Positions 11,382-23,613 of a DNA stretch of 64,000 nucleotides are shown here, in pieces. The stretch covers positions 12,650,567-12,714,566 of the forward strand of contig NC_021681.1 of NCBI RefSeq assembly GCF_000247815.1, written 5' to 3'. This DNA comes from Ficedula albicollis. Its lineage: Eukaryota; Chordata; Aves; Passeriformes; Muscicapidae. Under the pieces are notes generated by a model that did no database searches, was not told where the DNA came from, and worked only from the letters and a program-made list of their open reading frames with translations. The stretch's first letter is position 1, and every line of letters begins with the position of its first letter. A program made the translations under genes and the position numbers.

Positions 11382-14300
11382 AAGTGACAGGGGCATCAAA
11401 GAAGCATAAAAAGAATATACAGTACCTAACCAGTACATTTAGGATTGGATACTAAATATGAAGGAGGCATAAAATAAGGTCTTGCAAAGCTGTTCTCTTT
11501 TTTCTTTTTTTTTTTTTTTGTGTGTGGGGGAAGATTTGTTTGGTTTTGTGTTTTCTAATCCTTTGACTTGTGTATTTGTCATGGGAGAGTGAGGTAACTT
11601 TTCCTACCATTCAACAGGACTCTGCCAATGCGCTTTCCAGCAGACTCCATGCACAGAAAGGTGGGCTCCTACCTTGCAGCTTTTTGGTTCTTGTTTCCCT
11701 GCCCCCCTTCTCCTTAAAGCTCAACTTGATTTAAGAAAAAATAATCACAGCTGGTTTAGAGTTAAAATTAGCTTGAAGAGCATCTCAAAAAGAAAAAAAG
11801 AAAAACCACAGAAAAGTCACGCTCCCTACACTTTATCTGAACAATCACTTCCATGAGTTGACTAAGGAACTCTCCTGTCTCATTTTACTGATGTGCCATA
11901 TATATATATAGGAAGCAATTTCTGAATGAGAACACACCTGTGCATTTTTATTTACTGTAGCTGAGACTTACTGCTTTAGAGGTTGGTGTAAGGGCATTCC
12001 AGGGACAGGAGCAATGCTCTTTCTGTACCTGCTGCTTTTCCTTGGAGTTGTCAACCAGTCCACCTAGAAACTCTTTGCTCTTGCATAACTCATTTCTTTA
12101 CTTCATGCATTTTCTTTTCTTTTGTCATGAAGCCAGAAAACACCAAACATTTTGCAGCTTTCATAATTTTTACATATGCTTGTTAAAAATGAGCATTTAA
12201 AAAATACAACTGTAGAGTAATTCACAGCTCCAAGGGCAAATATTTTGAAATAGGAGTTCCAGGGAAGCATGCACAAAGTATAAACCCTTTTCAAAGCTCA
12301 AATTTCAAGGTCTCTTTCATCAGAAAGCCTGACTGAAGCCCATGGTGTGACAGAATTAGCAGGCAGCACTCCTTGGCAAGTCTGTCTGGGAAGATGATGG
12401 GTAGAGTATACAGAACCTGATGACAGCATGCATCTACTCACTAGCTCACATGTTAGCTAAAGCTGGCAACTGTCAATCAGCCAAAGAATATTTTGTTCCC
12501 AAAACCAGGAATTTTCCTTCTAGTGTTGTCAACTCGGGCATTGTCTTCTGATTAGCACATGCCCATGTGACATCACTTTCTCCTCACCAGCCATAAATAC
12601 ATTAAAAATGGACAATTGTAATTAAGATCATCAAAATTCCCATCACAGTACGGATCACATCTCTCTGTTCTAAGGATGAACAAACTGCAAAACCCAGAAG
12701 CACTAAAAGACCTCAAGTTCTTTTCACAACTCCCAAGCTATATGAAAGCAGAAAAATTTGTCATGGGAGAAGAATGTGTTCTCTGGTGGAAAGCAGTGCA
12801 CCCTGTAACACTGCAGTGCTGAGAGCAGATAGCTGTGCCCATGCAGGGGGTGCAAGGACTGATGCAGGAGGTGAGTGCTGCACAGAACATGGAGATATGT
12901 GAATGAACACCAGAAAAACTGTGCCAATACCCAAATCTCAGCTGCTGTCAAGTGCTCTGTCATCCTGAAGGTGACTCAAGGAATCTCAAAGGGTGGAGAT
13001 TTCAGCATATTTTGACTTCTGCTAATCTTACCAGTGAGGCAGCACCAGCGTTTAATTCCCAAAAACTTCTTATCTATCTGCCCACTCTTGCCCCCTTTGC
13101 AAGCTTTTTACAATGAGAAGATGAGAATATTATTTGGTTGTAAGAGAGTGGGTGGATAAGAGTAAAAAAAAAATTAAAATAGATGATCTGAATAATTAAA
13201 ACCACTTTTCTATCTACTGAAGGAACAGAAAGCACAAAGATGAAAGTGAGGTCACTTGTTTCATGAGTCGCCTGGCCTATCAATACCATCCGTCAGCAGC
13301 AACTGTATAAACACATCCCCTCAGCAAAGCCTTTGTAGAGCCACCTGCAGCCTGATCCAGCCTGAACCTCAGTGACATTTTAAACATTCTCACGAGAAGC
13401 TTTCTTCACTCACCGAGTACAACACACTGCATGGCTGAGCAAATTACTGGAACATATGCAGTGGTAGTTCAGGATTTTCAAGCAGGGATTTGAGTTGTTG
13501 GGAGTTTTTCTAAGCACTGCTGCTTTTTAACATTTGAAACATCATATTCATTTCCATCCATGTCCCAAACAGATTTGACAAAACTTTTGCACACTTTGCA
13601 GCTTGAATCACAACTGCCAAATTCCCCAACCACTGTAAATCAGCTTAGCAGCACTGAACTCAGTGGAGAGAGGTGAATTCAATCTAGCTGAGGATTTAGC
13701 TATTGCATTTTAAAGGGGAAAAAAAAAAAAGCATCTCGAACAGTTATATATTATTGGGCTATCAGGTTTATTTGGTGTTTGCAATGTTTGACAGAATCAT
13801 AGGAGTGAATTGTCACTGCAGTAAGCAGGGGGTTATACATACAATTCTCATTAACGATAGTATTTTTCTGGGGATTTTGCAATGCCAGTGCCACCTAATC
13901 AGTCCTAGCTTTCATGCTTCTGCATGCACAAAGCAGAAGGAATAGGACTTAAGGAAGGTGAAGTGAAATTACTATGCCAAAAAAAAAATCCCACCCTGAT
14001 TTCATCACTGAACTTCACAATCCCCAAGCAATGTGAACCATGATACTTAATGGCATTTTACACTGAATTCAAGGCAGTCATTACCTTAACCAGGCTGCTC
14101 TCACTCTCCAGGTTTGCTCTATGGAATGTTTCCTTAATATAGACTTTAATATAAAATGTCTATTTTGAAATTCTATTTAAAAGTCCATCTTTATATTAAA
14201 CTTCTGCCAAAAGAAAATTTATTTATTAAAGATGTTATTTACTCCTCTGTTTAGGCCTGAAATAAGCAGGTGTTTTTCGATTTCTTAAAAAATGATCAAA

Positions 14301-15486
14301 AAACAGTAACCCACAACTGCTTTAGTGCATGTGACTAAAAAGGAAAAATCACATTGCTTCAGTCTCCTCCTCGTATTTTTTTCCAGAGTGCTATTTAGTT
14401 TTGTTGCTCCATTCTCGAATTGTGTAGTGGCAGTCTAGAATCAGGGTAATTCAGTGTACATTTCTGAAGAACAGAAATGAGAGCTGTGGCAGCAGTGATG
14501 TAAGAAGCATTTCCTGGTAGAATTTTACTTTCCCCTCTAGCCAGTCATACACATAGATAGTGGTGCTGTGGATTCATGAACATTTAACTTTCTCTTCTTA
14601 CACAATACTGGCAAATTCCTCATCAAAACTTTTTAATCACTTGATTCTCAGGTACTAAATAGCACTGTCATTGAGAGATCTTCTAGGTGACACTGCAATA
14701 CCAACAGTGCCACTGGGACATAGAGGGGACGGAAACCCAGGGAGAGAACACAGGCAGATCTACCAAGCTTTCATGTGGAACTTCCAGTATTTCTTTATCT
14801 CAGTCATGAGACAGCATTTATTAGTCAGTTCCCTCTTTACCATCAAGACCAGGAGAAGGAAAAAACCAAGAACAACCAAACTGTGAAGACAGTAATTCAG
14901 AATCAATTTTGACAAAGGAAAAGGGAAAATTTATTCACCTGCCCTGAAAATTAAATAAGCAACAAAGTTTGGCATCAAAGTTCTGTAAATGAGATCTGTA
15001 AGTATGATAGAAACTGCTGTAGTTTCACAAAGCAGACAAAATATTTGATAACACATCTGCTTCCTAAAAAAGTGTAGTTTCACTGAAATTGAATTATTTC
15101 AAACAAAAGCTTGCACAAGCATTATGCAGTACATCCCATACATTTCCATGGGAAATATTAAAGGAGTAAAGGGGGGTTGAAGCATAAAAAGTTTGACAGA
15201 AAATGTGTTTTTCCAGTAAAAGCCAAAGGAATTCATTGCCAATACAGTGAGATTATGCAGCTCCACACTGACTAGTTAGGCAACTCTATGTGCCTTGCCT
15301 ACACAAAACTTTTAGTGAAGTAACCACCTAATAATTCATCGGTAGATGTGTCAACAAACAAACAAACCCAAAACAAAACACCCCTATAGGCAGAATATTT
15401 TAAGTCTCCTCATAAATCAGTAATGATCTTTCTCAGTGCACTTCCCAGAACAGAAAAGCATGACTGGAAGCAGTGGCTAAGCAAAT
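11382..15486. other. single-copy noncoding DNA
   Basis: AT-rich sequence with a T-rich run at 11498-11519 and an imperfect inverted pair around TTTAATATAAA near 14143 and 14191. A candidate element at 12.5-12.68 kb is listed separately. No exons or known repeats are recognised. Confidence 0.55.
12520..12680. promoter_or_regulatory. candidate conserved regulatory element
   Basis: Contains ACAATTGT (12612-12619, a palindromic SOX-like site) running directly into TAATTA (12619-12624), with ATTAGCACATG and CATGTGACATCAC nearby. The complex sequence with packed factor cores resembles conserved vertebrate elements, but this is judged by motif content only. Confidence 0.22.
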
Positions 15487-15655
15487 ATCTCACATTCTAG
15501 CCTCTTCCTGACCTTACTGAAACTATGATACAGCATAACAGTTTTTTTGTATCTCACATTCTAGCCTCTTCCTGACCTTACCGAAACTATGATACACCAT
15601 AACAGTTTTTTTTCCTGACCTTACTGAAACTATGATACAGCATAACAGTTTTTTT
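15487..15655. repeat. tandem repeat, two 64-bp copies plus one partial
   Basis: The first copy is 15487-15550 and the second begins at 15551. A partial third copy begins at about 15614 with CCTGACCTTA and includes the CATAACAG-T(n) tail. The third lacks the first ~20 bp, and copies differ by single substitutions (ACTGAAAC/ACCGAAAC, CAGCATAA/CACCATAA). The T-tract ending each unit may have promoted slippage. Confidence 0.9.
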
Positions 15656-16109
15656 GTTTGGTTGGTGGTTTTTTTCGGATTTTTTTGCTTGCAAAAATAT
15701 TGTGAAAATGGCTTATTCAAGTTTAGAACAGCTTGTATTTTAGCTTGGGAGTGTTTGAGCAGTGGCCATCTCTTGATCCAGGACTCGGTGTTCACCTGTG
15801 CCGAGCGCACGGCGGCACCTGCACAGCCTGGAGTGTCCTGCTCTGGGGTTGGGTGGCACAAACAGCACTGGCTCCAGAGGAATATTTTCCTGCAAAACCT
15901 ATTCTTAAGTCTCCACTGCAAAGCTGAGGAGTGCTCAAAATCTTATGTTCTTCTAATGAAATAAAATAAGCATCAGGGAAAAGCACTGAAATATATGTTT
16001 AAACTGGAATGAATTCAAAGGTGCTGCTGTCAAGATCATACTCCACACAATACAGAAATGTGTCTTAACTGATCACATCCCACTGTAGTATAAAATAATT
16101 TCGAAAAGA

Positions 16110-16340
16110 CACCTTTTTCTGTCACCTTGGCTGACAAGCCTTATGTATTTTATTTGTATGCAAGTGAATGGCAGTTTATTGTGTCCTAGGGGATGAAGTA
16201 TTAATGATCATTTGCTCCCTGCTGTGTGGCCTGTCATAATTTTGAAGAAAGACTGACAGAAGGAACAACCAATCAGTCTGGTAATACTCACCTGACAGTG
16301 GCCGCTCAGTCCCTTTTAACCAAGGTCCTTTGCCAAATCC
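16110..16340. promoter_or_regulatory. candidate regulatory element with clustered TGACA cores
   Basis: Five TGACA/TGTCA cores occur within 178 bp (16120, 16132, 16232, 16254, 16293), the core bound by TALE homeodomain factors (MEIS/TGIF/PREP type). A CCAATCA lies at 16269-16275 and an ATTAATGATCATTTGC stretch at about 16200-16215. By chance I would expect fewer than one such core in this length. Enhancer function is inference. Confidence 0.3.
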
Positions 16341-17129
16341 TTAGGTAATTTTCATTTTAAAAACACAATTTTTGATAGCATCTGCCGATTGCTAGATAGG
16401 AGCAGACTAAACAAACTGTATATTTCTTTTGTGCAGCTGTCAGATTTCTATCTCAGCAGGTGTTTTCTGGAAAAAAAAGACTTCCAATCTGAAAGCCCAT
16501 TTTGGTCAGCAAGAATCAATCTCTAAAACATTTGGCAATTTGTTATATCGATATCTTAACATGGTGAATTCCTTGCAGCATATAAGAATTAAATCCAGTT
16601 CTGACAAGTAAATAGAAGGCAGAATTTTTTAAAATTATAGTACAAAGTCAAGTGTCAAAAAATCCCACAGATTTGTACAATGTGTTGTCATTCATTTCTC
16701 TCTTCTCTGCAATGCTGCCTGCTTCATTTTACCTTGAGGCTTGTGGAAAAACCCAGATAAAGACAGTTGTTACCAACCCTGACATGGAAATAACCCTACA
16801 TTTTATTAGTCATTTTATATCCTACAGCCTCATGGTAGATGCACTCTGAGCTATTTTAAAAAGTTTCAAGGAAATTATTTCTGAGTGTTTGCTGAGCACA
16901 AGGTACAGATGATTATGGAGAAGATTAGCAGATGTTGGTATCGACAGGCAGTTGCCATGTTCCCTGCAAAAAGAGCTGTGCTCCTTTCCAAGCAACTGCA
17001 TTTTATTCCTGCTCACACTGAAACAATATGGAGTCCCAACACCCCTGCAATCTGTCTGAAAGCTAAATCCTGATATAAGCAACCTTGGTGAAAACCTGAT
17101 ATTGGGAAGGAGGGAAATTAAAAATGCTT

Positions 17130-17178
17130 GTATATATATCTCTATATACCTATATATCCCTATACATCTATACATATG
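17130..17178. repeat. imperfect TA-rich microsatellite
   Basis: A degenerate TATATA/TATCTC/TATACC tract, probably a decayed (TA)n repeat. Confidence 0.8.
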
Positions 17179-18109
17179 TCAGTGACAGGTGCACATCAGC
17201 TTGAGGCAAACCCTGCCTCCTGGGTGACAGATAGGTTGTGACAAGGTGTGACACGGCTGATGGGCCCTACCTGGAGGAAGCAGCATCACCCTCTTCCTTC
17301 CCAGGGAGTGCTTCTGAGACCTAACGACAGCCAGCATCACTCAGGTGTTGCAGCAATAACATTTTGATGGAAATTAAATAGATACATTGCATCAAAGGCA
17401 TTTGTATAAATGGCATAAGAAAGGGAAAGAGACTTGTTTGCTGCCTGCTGTTCTTTATATGCAAATCTTAATATATTACATGGCAACATACTTGCCTTCC
17501 ATAGCCACATAAATGTTTTACTGTTTTATGAGATGTTTGCAATAAATGTGATTGATGATGATTTTTTTTTCATAATTGCCTATTAGAAATACACTATTTT
17601 GGTGACAAATCCTTAAGGGATATCTCAGTTTCAAAACTGAAGAGAATGAGAAGTACCTGTGCTAGGAATGGGGTGGTGCTGCTAACAAATGTCAAAAGGC
17701 ACATTCAATCTGCTGGTTAATTTTACTCATACATTTCTTTAAGCTTGTTAGCATCCTTTCCAGGTTTACTGAGTTTTGCATTTCAATCAGATACAAAGAT
17801 GTATAAAAATACTGCTACCGTACCTTAGGGCAGGCAAATAGCTTTAAGCTACACACACAAATAGTCACAAGGGTGAATAGCTATAATTATATTGGAGTGC
17901 ATCCAAGAAACCAGCTATTCTGTTTATACTTCTTGCCTCTTTGAATTTATGTGCACTTCAAGCAAACATACTGTAAACTGATTTTAATACTAAAAATGTT
18001 GACCTTAGTATTACAGCTTCTTGACTATTTTTCATCAGATTGCTGTTGTGCTGGAAAAGATGTAAATGTCTGGATAAAAATTTATAGCAGGAAAACTGGA
18101 CCATTTGTG

Positions 18110-18450
18110 AAATAATCTTGGATATCACTAATAGTCACTTTAAATGCAGGAATGTTAAAGATCTTTGCCCTACAGATTTAAAGGCAAATCCTGTCCTGAG
18201 CAATTCTGCAATTGATCGAGGCGCACAAACAGAAAGAAACCAACTCGACTGTGCTGACGTACTCAGGCATTTTGAATCCTGGATATCCGAAGGTTTCTTC
18301 CAGCACAAGCCACATCAGAGCGTGGAGACAGCTGCACGAATGCTCTAAAGGTCATACACGGATTTGCACTCATTAGTGGCCCTTGTAATTTATTTGTCAG
18401 AGGTTTGGCTCCATTGTTTACATTAGACCTCTCACATATATTAAGGAAGT
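18110..18450. promoter_or_regulatory. candidate conserved element with SOX/FOX composite
   Basis: The stretch keeps about eight CpGs in an AT-rich, otherwise CpG-depleted neighbourhood and lacks low complexity. It contains CCATTGTTTACA (18411-18422), in which a SOX core (CCATTGTT) overlaps a forkhead core (TGTTTACA). A forward frame from 18118 to 18348 (76 codons) is open and has balanced composition, but matches no family I recognise and has no clear splice signals. The alternatives are a conserved noncoding enhancer or a small unrecognised exon; I favour the former. Confidence 0.35.
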
Positions 18451-21400
18451 GGCAGGAAAGCAGGACTGTAGCTGTTGGCATGAAGAATATGAATTATCTT
18501 CCCAGAGTATATGCAACTATATCCCTCTTATCCATATCCCATCCACATAAAATCAAAGGAGCAGCACAGATGAGCTTATGTTTGTGTGGTGCTGCTGAAC
18601 CCACTCCCAGACACAGCTTTGCTCTGGCTTTTGTGGGGACTTAGAGCTTTGCTTTTTACAGCACTAAGACATGAACAATGAGAATTCTTTTTGTACCACT
18701 TTGAGTTCTAGCAAACTAGCAAATGCCAGGGATACACGAGTGCTGATGAAAATGCATCATCCACTCATTAGCAGTGCCCACAAAACACCAGTAACATATC
18801 AAGGAAATCAATTGGCAAATATAATACTCAATAAGTATGCAAATAATCACTTAGGACAGAAAAATCTTCTGCAACATTAACTGACAAGAAATTAATTTGT
18901 TATAATTTACCAAGCTTTTCAAACACATACATGGTACAATGGACATTTTTGAGTTAAATTATAGGAAACAAAAATAGCAATTGTAAGCCAGTAAATGAAT
19001 GGAACCAAACTCAGGATTTTCACATCTGTGAATTATTAGTCCCAGATTTACATAACAATACATTTTTTCTTCTAGGTTAATTGAATTAAGAGGAAATTTG
19101 TCCGATTTTTTGCCAAATAAATTAGATTTAATATATTAACTTGGGAAGACATCAGAGGAAATTTACTGGGTTCATTAGGCTTAGGAAATTAAGTTACAGA
19201 AAATTGTGCTTCCTTGTAATGGATTTAAGCAGTAATATTTAGCAGTCTGCCAAAGATACACAGTTCTCATACAAAATAGATATCTTATAATCTGAAAGAG
19301 CCACTACTTCACAGCACCTGCAGCCATGATTTGTAAAGGAAAGACTATTCCTACTTCTAAAACATCAAGAGAACTCTACACAATGGCAGACAATATTAAT
19401 TACAACCACAAAAATGAATCACTTGTCCATTATTAGGGGTAATGGCAAGGGGAGGTTACTCTAAATAACCAAAAACTTGGGTAAGCTGCTGAAGACATCC
19501 CAGCCAGACACTCCAGCCAGACTCTGGGCAGTGGCTGCATTATCCCCTGCTCAGCTGTGCTGGCCCTCAGCAGCACCCAGGGAGGGCAGTGAGCTCCCAG
19601 TCCAGTGCCCAGCCCAGCTCTGTGCAGCTTCTCCAAATTCACAGGAATTCCCAGACAAAACTCCCGTGATAACAGAAAGTACAGAGGTACAGAGGTACAA
19701 ATTCATGGCTTGGGAGGCTTGGGATACACTCTGGCAGGCTGCAGGTGTGCCCAGGAAATGTAGGATAACACACACAACACTTTACAGAAGTGCTCCTACA
19801 ACAATACCTCGAAGCATTTTCCAATAACAAGTTAAACAAGGTGTTCACTTCATAACTCCACACAGAGAGAAGCAGCCCAGGCAGAACTATTTTGTAGAAA
19901 TTCCTTTGTGAATACATTATCTCCTACTGAAAAATGACCACGTCAAAGAAACGAGAACAGGTAGGAAATAATCTTTGTGTCTTGTACGGAGGTAAGGACC
20001 AAACCCTTTTTCCATGAGCCAGAGGAGGAACCCCTCCCCTCCTGTGGTTGTATCCATGGCTGTGACAGCCCAGAGCTATTCCTGATCTGGATCAGGCCAA
20101 GGAGTTCAGTATCCAATGTGGTTACAGCCATTTCTGACAGCTCAGAGGGTACCACAGGAGAGACATGAAAAACTCTCAATCTAATCCCCAACCTGAGTAG
20201 GAAGAGAAGAATTTAAGATGCTGAGTTCTCCTCCTGAGCAGGATGACATAACCACCTGGGTTGTGACCTTTTAGGAGAGCACTGTCAAGTCTCATTAAAT
20301 TCCATCCTAGAGGTACAAAGATTTTCCAAAAAGTATTGGCACAACTATGCCATGCTCCTACAAATGCTTGATGTTTGAAAAGTTACCTATGGCATGAAAT
20401 TTTTAAAAGGATTTAAAAATTCTGAAATAGAACTGCCTTCCACATGAAACAGAAACTAAAAAGGTTTGTCATGATCACCCTTAATTCTAACAGGGAGGAA
20501 TTGCTCAATATGAGGTCTTTCCTACCAGAGCAATTTGTTCTGTCCACATAAAGATTGATCTGAGTCAAAGAATAAAGTGGCAGCCTCCTCATGATATCAC
20601 ATGTGTAGTGAAAACTCATATGAAACGCAGTCTAGTTTGTAGCTACATTTGGCCAAAATACCACAAATTAAAAACTTCTATTGGCAAAAAAGCACCAAGG
20701 GTTACAACAGTAGTTTCCTAATCTAAACACTTCGATAAATTGGGCTCAGAGGGTCACTAAATTCTATCCAAAAAGAGCACTGCAGACTCCACAGAAAACC
20801 CTCAGTCACTACCGCCTAAATTCACCCACCCTTCAGCACCCAGTGTTAGCTCCAAAGTAGATACAGACACAACTTTTTCAGAGGGAAAAATAAAACCAAC
20901 TCCCAGTAATTGAGGGGCCTTATAGCAGACCCTCTCTATGGCCCCTGAATAACTGATAGCAAGGCTGCTCTGCAGCACTATTGCAGAGACAAACAGGAAT
21001 GCAGCAAGACAAACCTGCACCACTGACCTTGGGTCAGTCCTTGTGAGCAAACATCCCTTTCTTCAAGTGAAGCAACTGGAGCTGTTGCTACTCCCCTTCT
21101 CTTTGCTTTCCTTTCTTCACACAAATTGTCTTTTGCATCTTATTGCTCTCCCAGTCAGCAAGCAGATAATTTGATTTGCAGAAGAACGCACAGAGGACTC
21201 CTTAAGTGGCTTATTCCAAACTACTGGCACTAACAAAATAACACTTCCATGGGCAGCCTCAGCTCCCAGAAGGGCTTGTGTGATCTTGCAAGTATCAAGC
21301 AAATAGCACTTCATCAGAGGTGCATAAGATGGCATTTAAAGAAGTGAATGGAGCCATGGGTTTAAAATTCTTTATTTCATAATAACCAATAACAATAATT

Positions 21401-22989
21401 TGATGATTGAGACATTCTGGTGTGTGATACTGGTGCAACTGCTAAACAACAGAGCAGCAGAAATGTGGTTTGGGAGGACTCCTTTTCCTTGTCTCCCTCA
21501 GCAGTATTTCTAAATATTATGTTTGTATTTTCATCCTATTTTCATCACTGCCTTTAAGCACAGGCTGCTGGATGTAACCTCTGAAATATTTGATGATGTC
21601 TAGAAGCATCTGCTTAAGGAGATGGGCAAAAATGGGTGGGAGTTTCTGGCTTTCTTTCAAATTCCAGCATTGAGAACTAACATTTGAGAAGAATAAAATG
21701 AAAGGCAACAAAGGTAATAGATTATCCCTTCTGTTTGTAGGCTTAGCTCAGTCATATTCCACAGAATATGCTTTATTATTTTAAATTATAATAGATGGAT
21801 TGTATGGCTAGAATGCCCAGGGCTGGAAGTATTTTTGCATTTAAAACTAATTCACCCAGCAAATAAAAAATATTTTAGACCAATAAGGATGCAAAAGCAA
21901 GTGTAACAATAGAATGGGATTTTCTAGGAACACAGCCAACTAAGTAGAAGTGAAGGCCAAATTCTGGTGTGAAGCTCTGCAATCTTCTTCTGTTATATTT
22001 GTCTAAATAGGTTCAAAAGAGTCAAGATAACAGAAGCTGCTTAGAAACCAGGACTATCCTACTAGGATATCCTAGGATTTTTGACCGTCCTAGGGTAAGG
22101 ATGCTGCTGCTAATTTCCTCCACTTCTTGTCCTGTGTCTAATGATTCCCTTCCCCACTTTAAAAGGACATGGGTCTAATACAAGTACCTGGACCATGAAT
22201 AAGCACCAGAGGATTTGTATGATTCTTTAGACTCTTCTGCTCAGATAACAAATAACTGGCAAAGAACAGCCCAAAAAAAGGAAGAGAAGGGAAACCAACA
22301 CAGGGTGGCATTTTATAATGGGGCTGTATTTCGGAACCAGGCAGATACAAACTGTTAAACTGGCAGACTGCTCAACTAAATAATGATGTCCATTGAATTG
22401 GCTCTTTGAAAAATATTTCCTGTCCCATCTACCAGAGAGACAACAGGTCCCTTCCTGCTTCTCTGATCCCAGATGAGAGACAAAGTTTTATACCTTGCTT
22501 AAGACACCCAGTAAAGAACTCTTGTTATTTTTTCAGCTAAAAACTCAAAAGAAGGTGCATGTTTATAAGTGCCAGTTGCACTGCTGAACTTTGTGAAAGG
22601 CTTGCTTCAAACTACTTAAAACACCAGCTTCAGCCCATATAAAATATCAGTTCTTCAGCATTTACTCCTCGAGCTTGTACAGCTGGGACTTTGACCTTAG
22701 TGGAGCAGATGGTGTACATGGCTTAGCATATATTTCCAGGATCCACAAAAATGAAAAGCACACTATCAGATGAACTTTTCTATTATTACTCCTTGCAGCA
22801 TCAGTGGTTGGTTAGGGAGAAAAACAAGACCTAAAGATTCAAATTTTCTCGGGGTGTCCTAGAATATATACTGCAGACTATAAAACCATTCTTCACATTT
22901 GATGAATACACTTAAAAGTGACCATCTGGAAATTATCAAAATTCACAGGAACTAGAAAATATATACACAGTGTGGTTTCATTATTCCCC
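18451..22989. other. single-copy noncoding DNA
   Basis: Includes a GC pocket (19.48-19.64 kb) with overlapping open frames on both strands and a perfect 14-bp palindrome CTAGGATATCCTAG (22062-22075). No assignable gene or transposon is seen. Confidence 0.55.
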
Positions 22990-23233
22990 ACACTCCCACA
23001 TTAACTCCTATATTTAAAAAGACAGAACCGCACATTTATTTATTTTTAAAATTCTTGAGTAGATTAAACTTTTAGAGAGGATGACTAGAAGAAGAATATT
23101 ATGAACCAAACCCACTCCCACATTAACTCCTATATTTAAAAAGACAGAACCGCACATTTATTTATTTTTAAAATTCTTGAGTAGATTAAACTCTTAGAGA
23201 GGATGACTAGAAGAAGAATATAATGAACCAAAC
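22990..23233. repeat. two-copy 122-bp tandem duplication
   Basis: Copies are about 22990-23111 and 23112-23233, with period 122 and only two or three differences (for example ACTTTTAGAG/ACTCTTAGAG and ATATTATGAA/ATATAATGAA). It ends about 70 bp before the 40-bp VNTR. Confidence 0.95.
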
Positions 23234-23305
23234 TGGACAATATGGCTTTTCTACTCTTGGCCATCTCCTCCTCCTTCCAGTACCATGTCCCTATTACACA
23301 AAGAA

Positions 23306-23613
23306 ATGCCACTGTCCCCAGGCACTGGACACAGGCTCTCCCCAAATGCCACTGTCCCCAGGCACTGGACACAGGCTCTCCCCAAATGCCACTGTCCCCA
23401 GGCACTGGACACAGGCTCTCCCCAAATGCCACTGTCCCCAGGCACTGGACACAGGCTCTCCCCAAATGCCACTGTCCCCAGGCACTGGACACAGGCTCTC
23501 CCCAAATGCCACTGTCCCCAGGCACTGGACACAGGCTCTCCCCAAATTCCACTGTCCCCAGGCACTGGACACAGGCTCTCCCCAAATGCCACTGTCCCCA
23601 GGCACTGGACACA
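23306..23613. repeat. 40-bp VNTR, about 7.7 copies
   Basis: Units start at 23306, 23346, 23386, 23426, 23466, 23506, 23546 and 23586; the last is truncated after GGACACA. Units are identical except for a G-to-T at 23548. Homogeneity implies recent expansion. The unit contains no stop in any of several frames on both strands, which creates overlapping spurious ORFs of 106-162 codons. It is not a CRISPR array: there are no spacers between repeats. The CACTGTCCCCAGGCAC part resembles units of the 7.24 kb minisatellite. Confidence 0.97.

Larger units (their letters stand above)
15656..18109. other. single-copy noncoding DNA
   Basis: A modest GC/CpG patch lies at 15.78-15.86 kb with overlapping open frames on both strands and no recognisable product. 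The rest is AT-rich. A regulatory candidate (16.11-16.34 kb) and a microsatellite (17.13 kb) have their own entries. Confidence 0.55.

Noticed and set aside
22062..22075. Perfect palindrome CTAGGATATCCTAG
   Set aside because: A 14-bp palindrome with no spacer and no context; compatible with chance in 64 kb.
23306..23613. CRISPR-like direct repeat array
   Set aside because: Units are contiguous 40-mers with no unique spacers, and the DNA is vertebrate.
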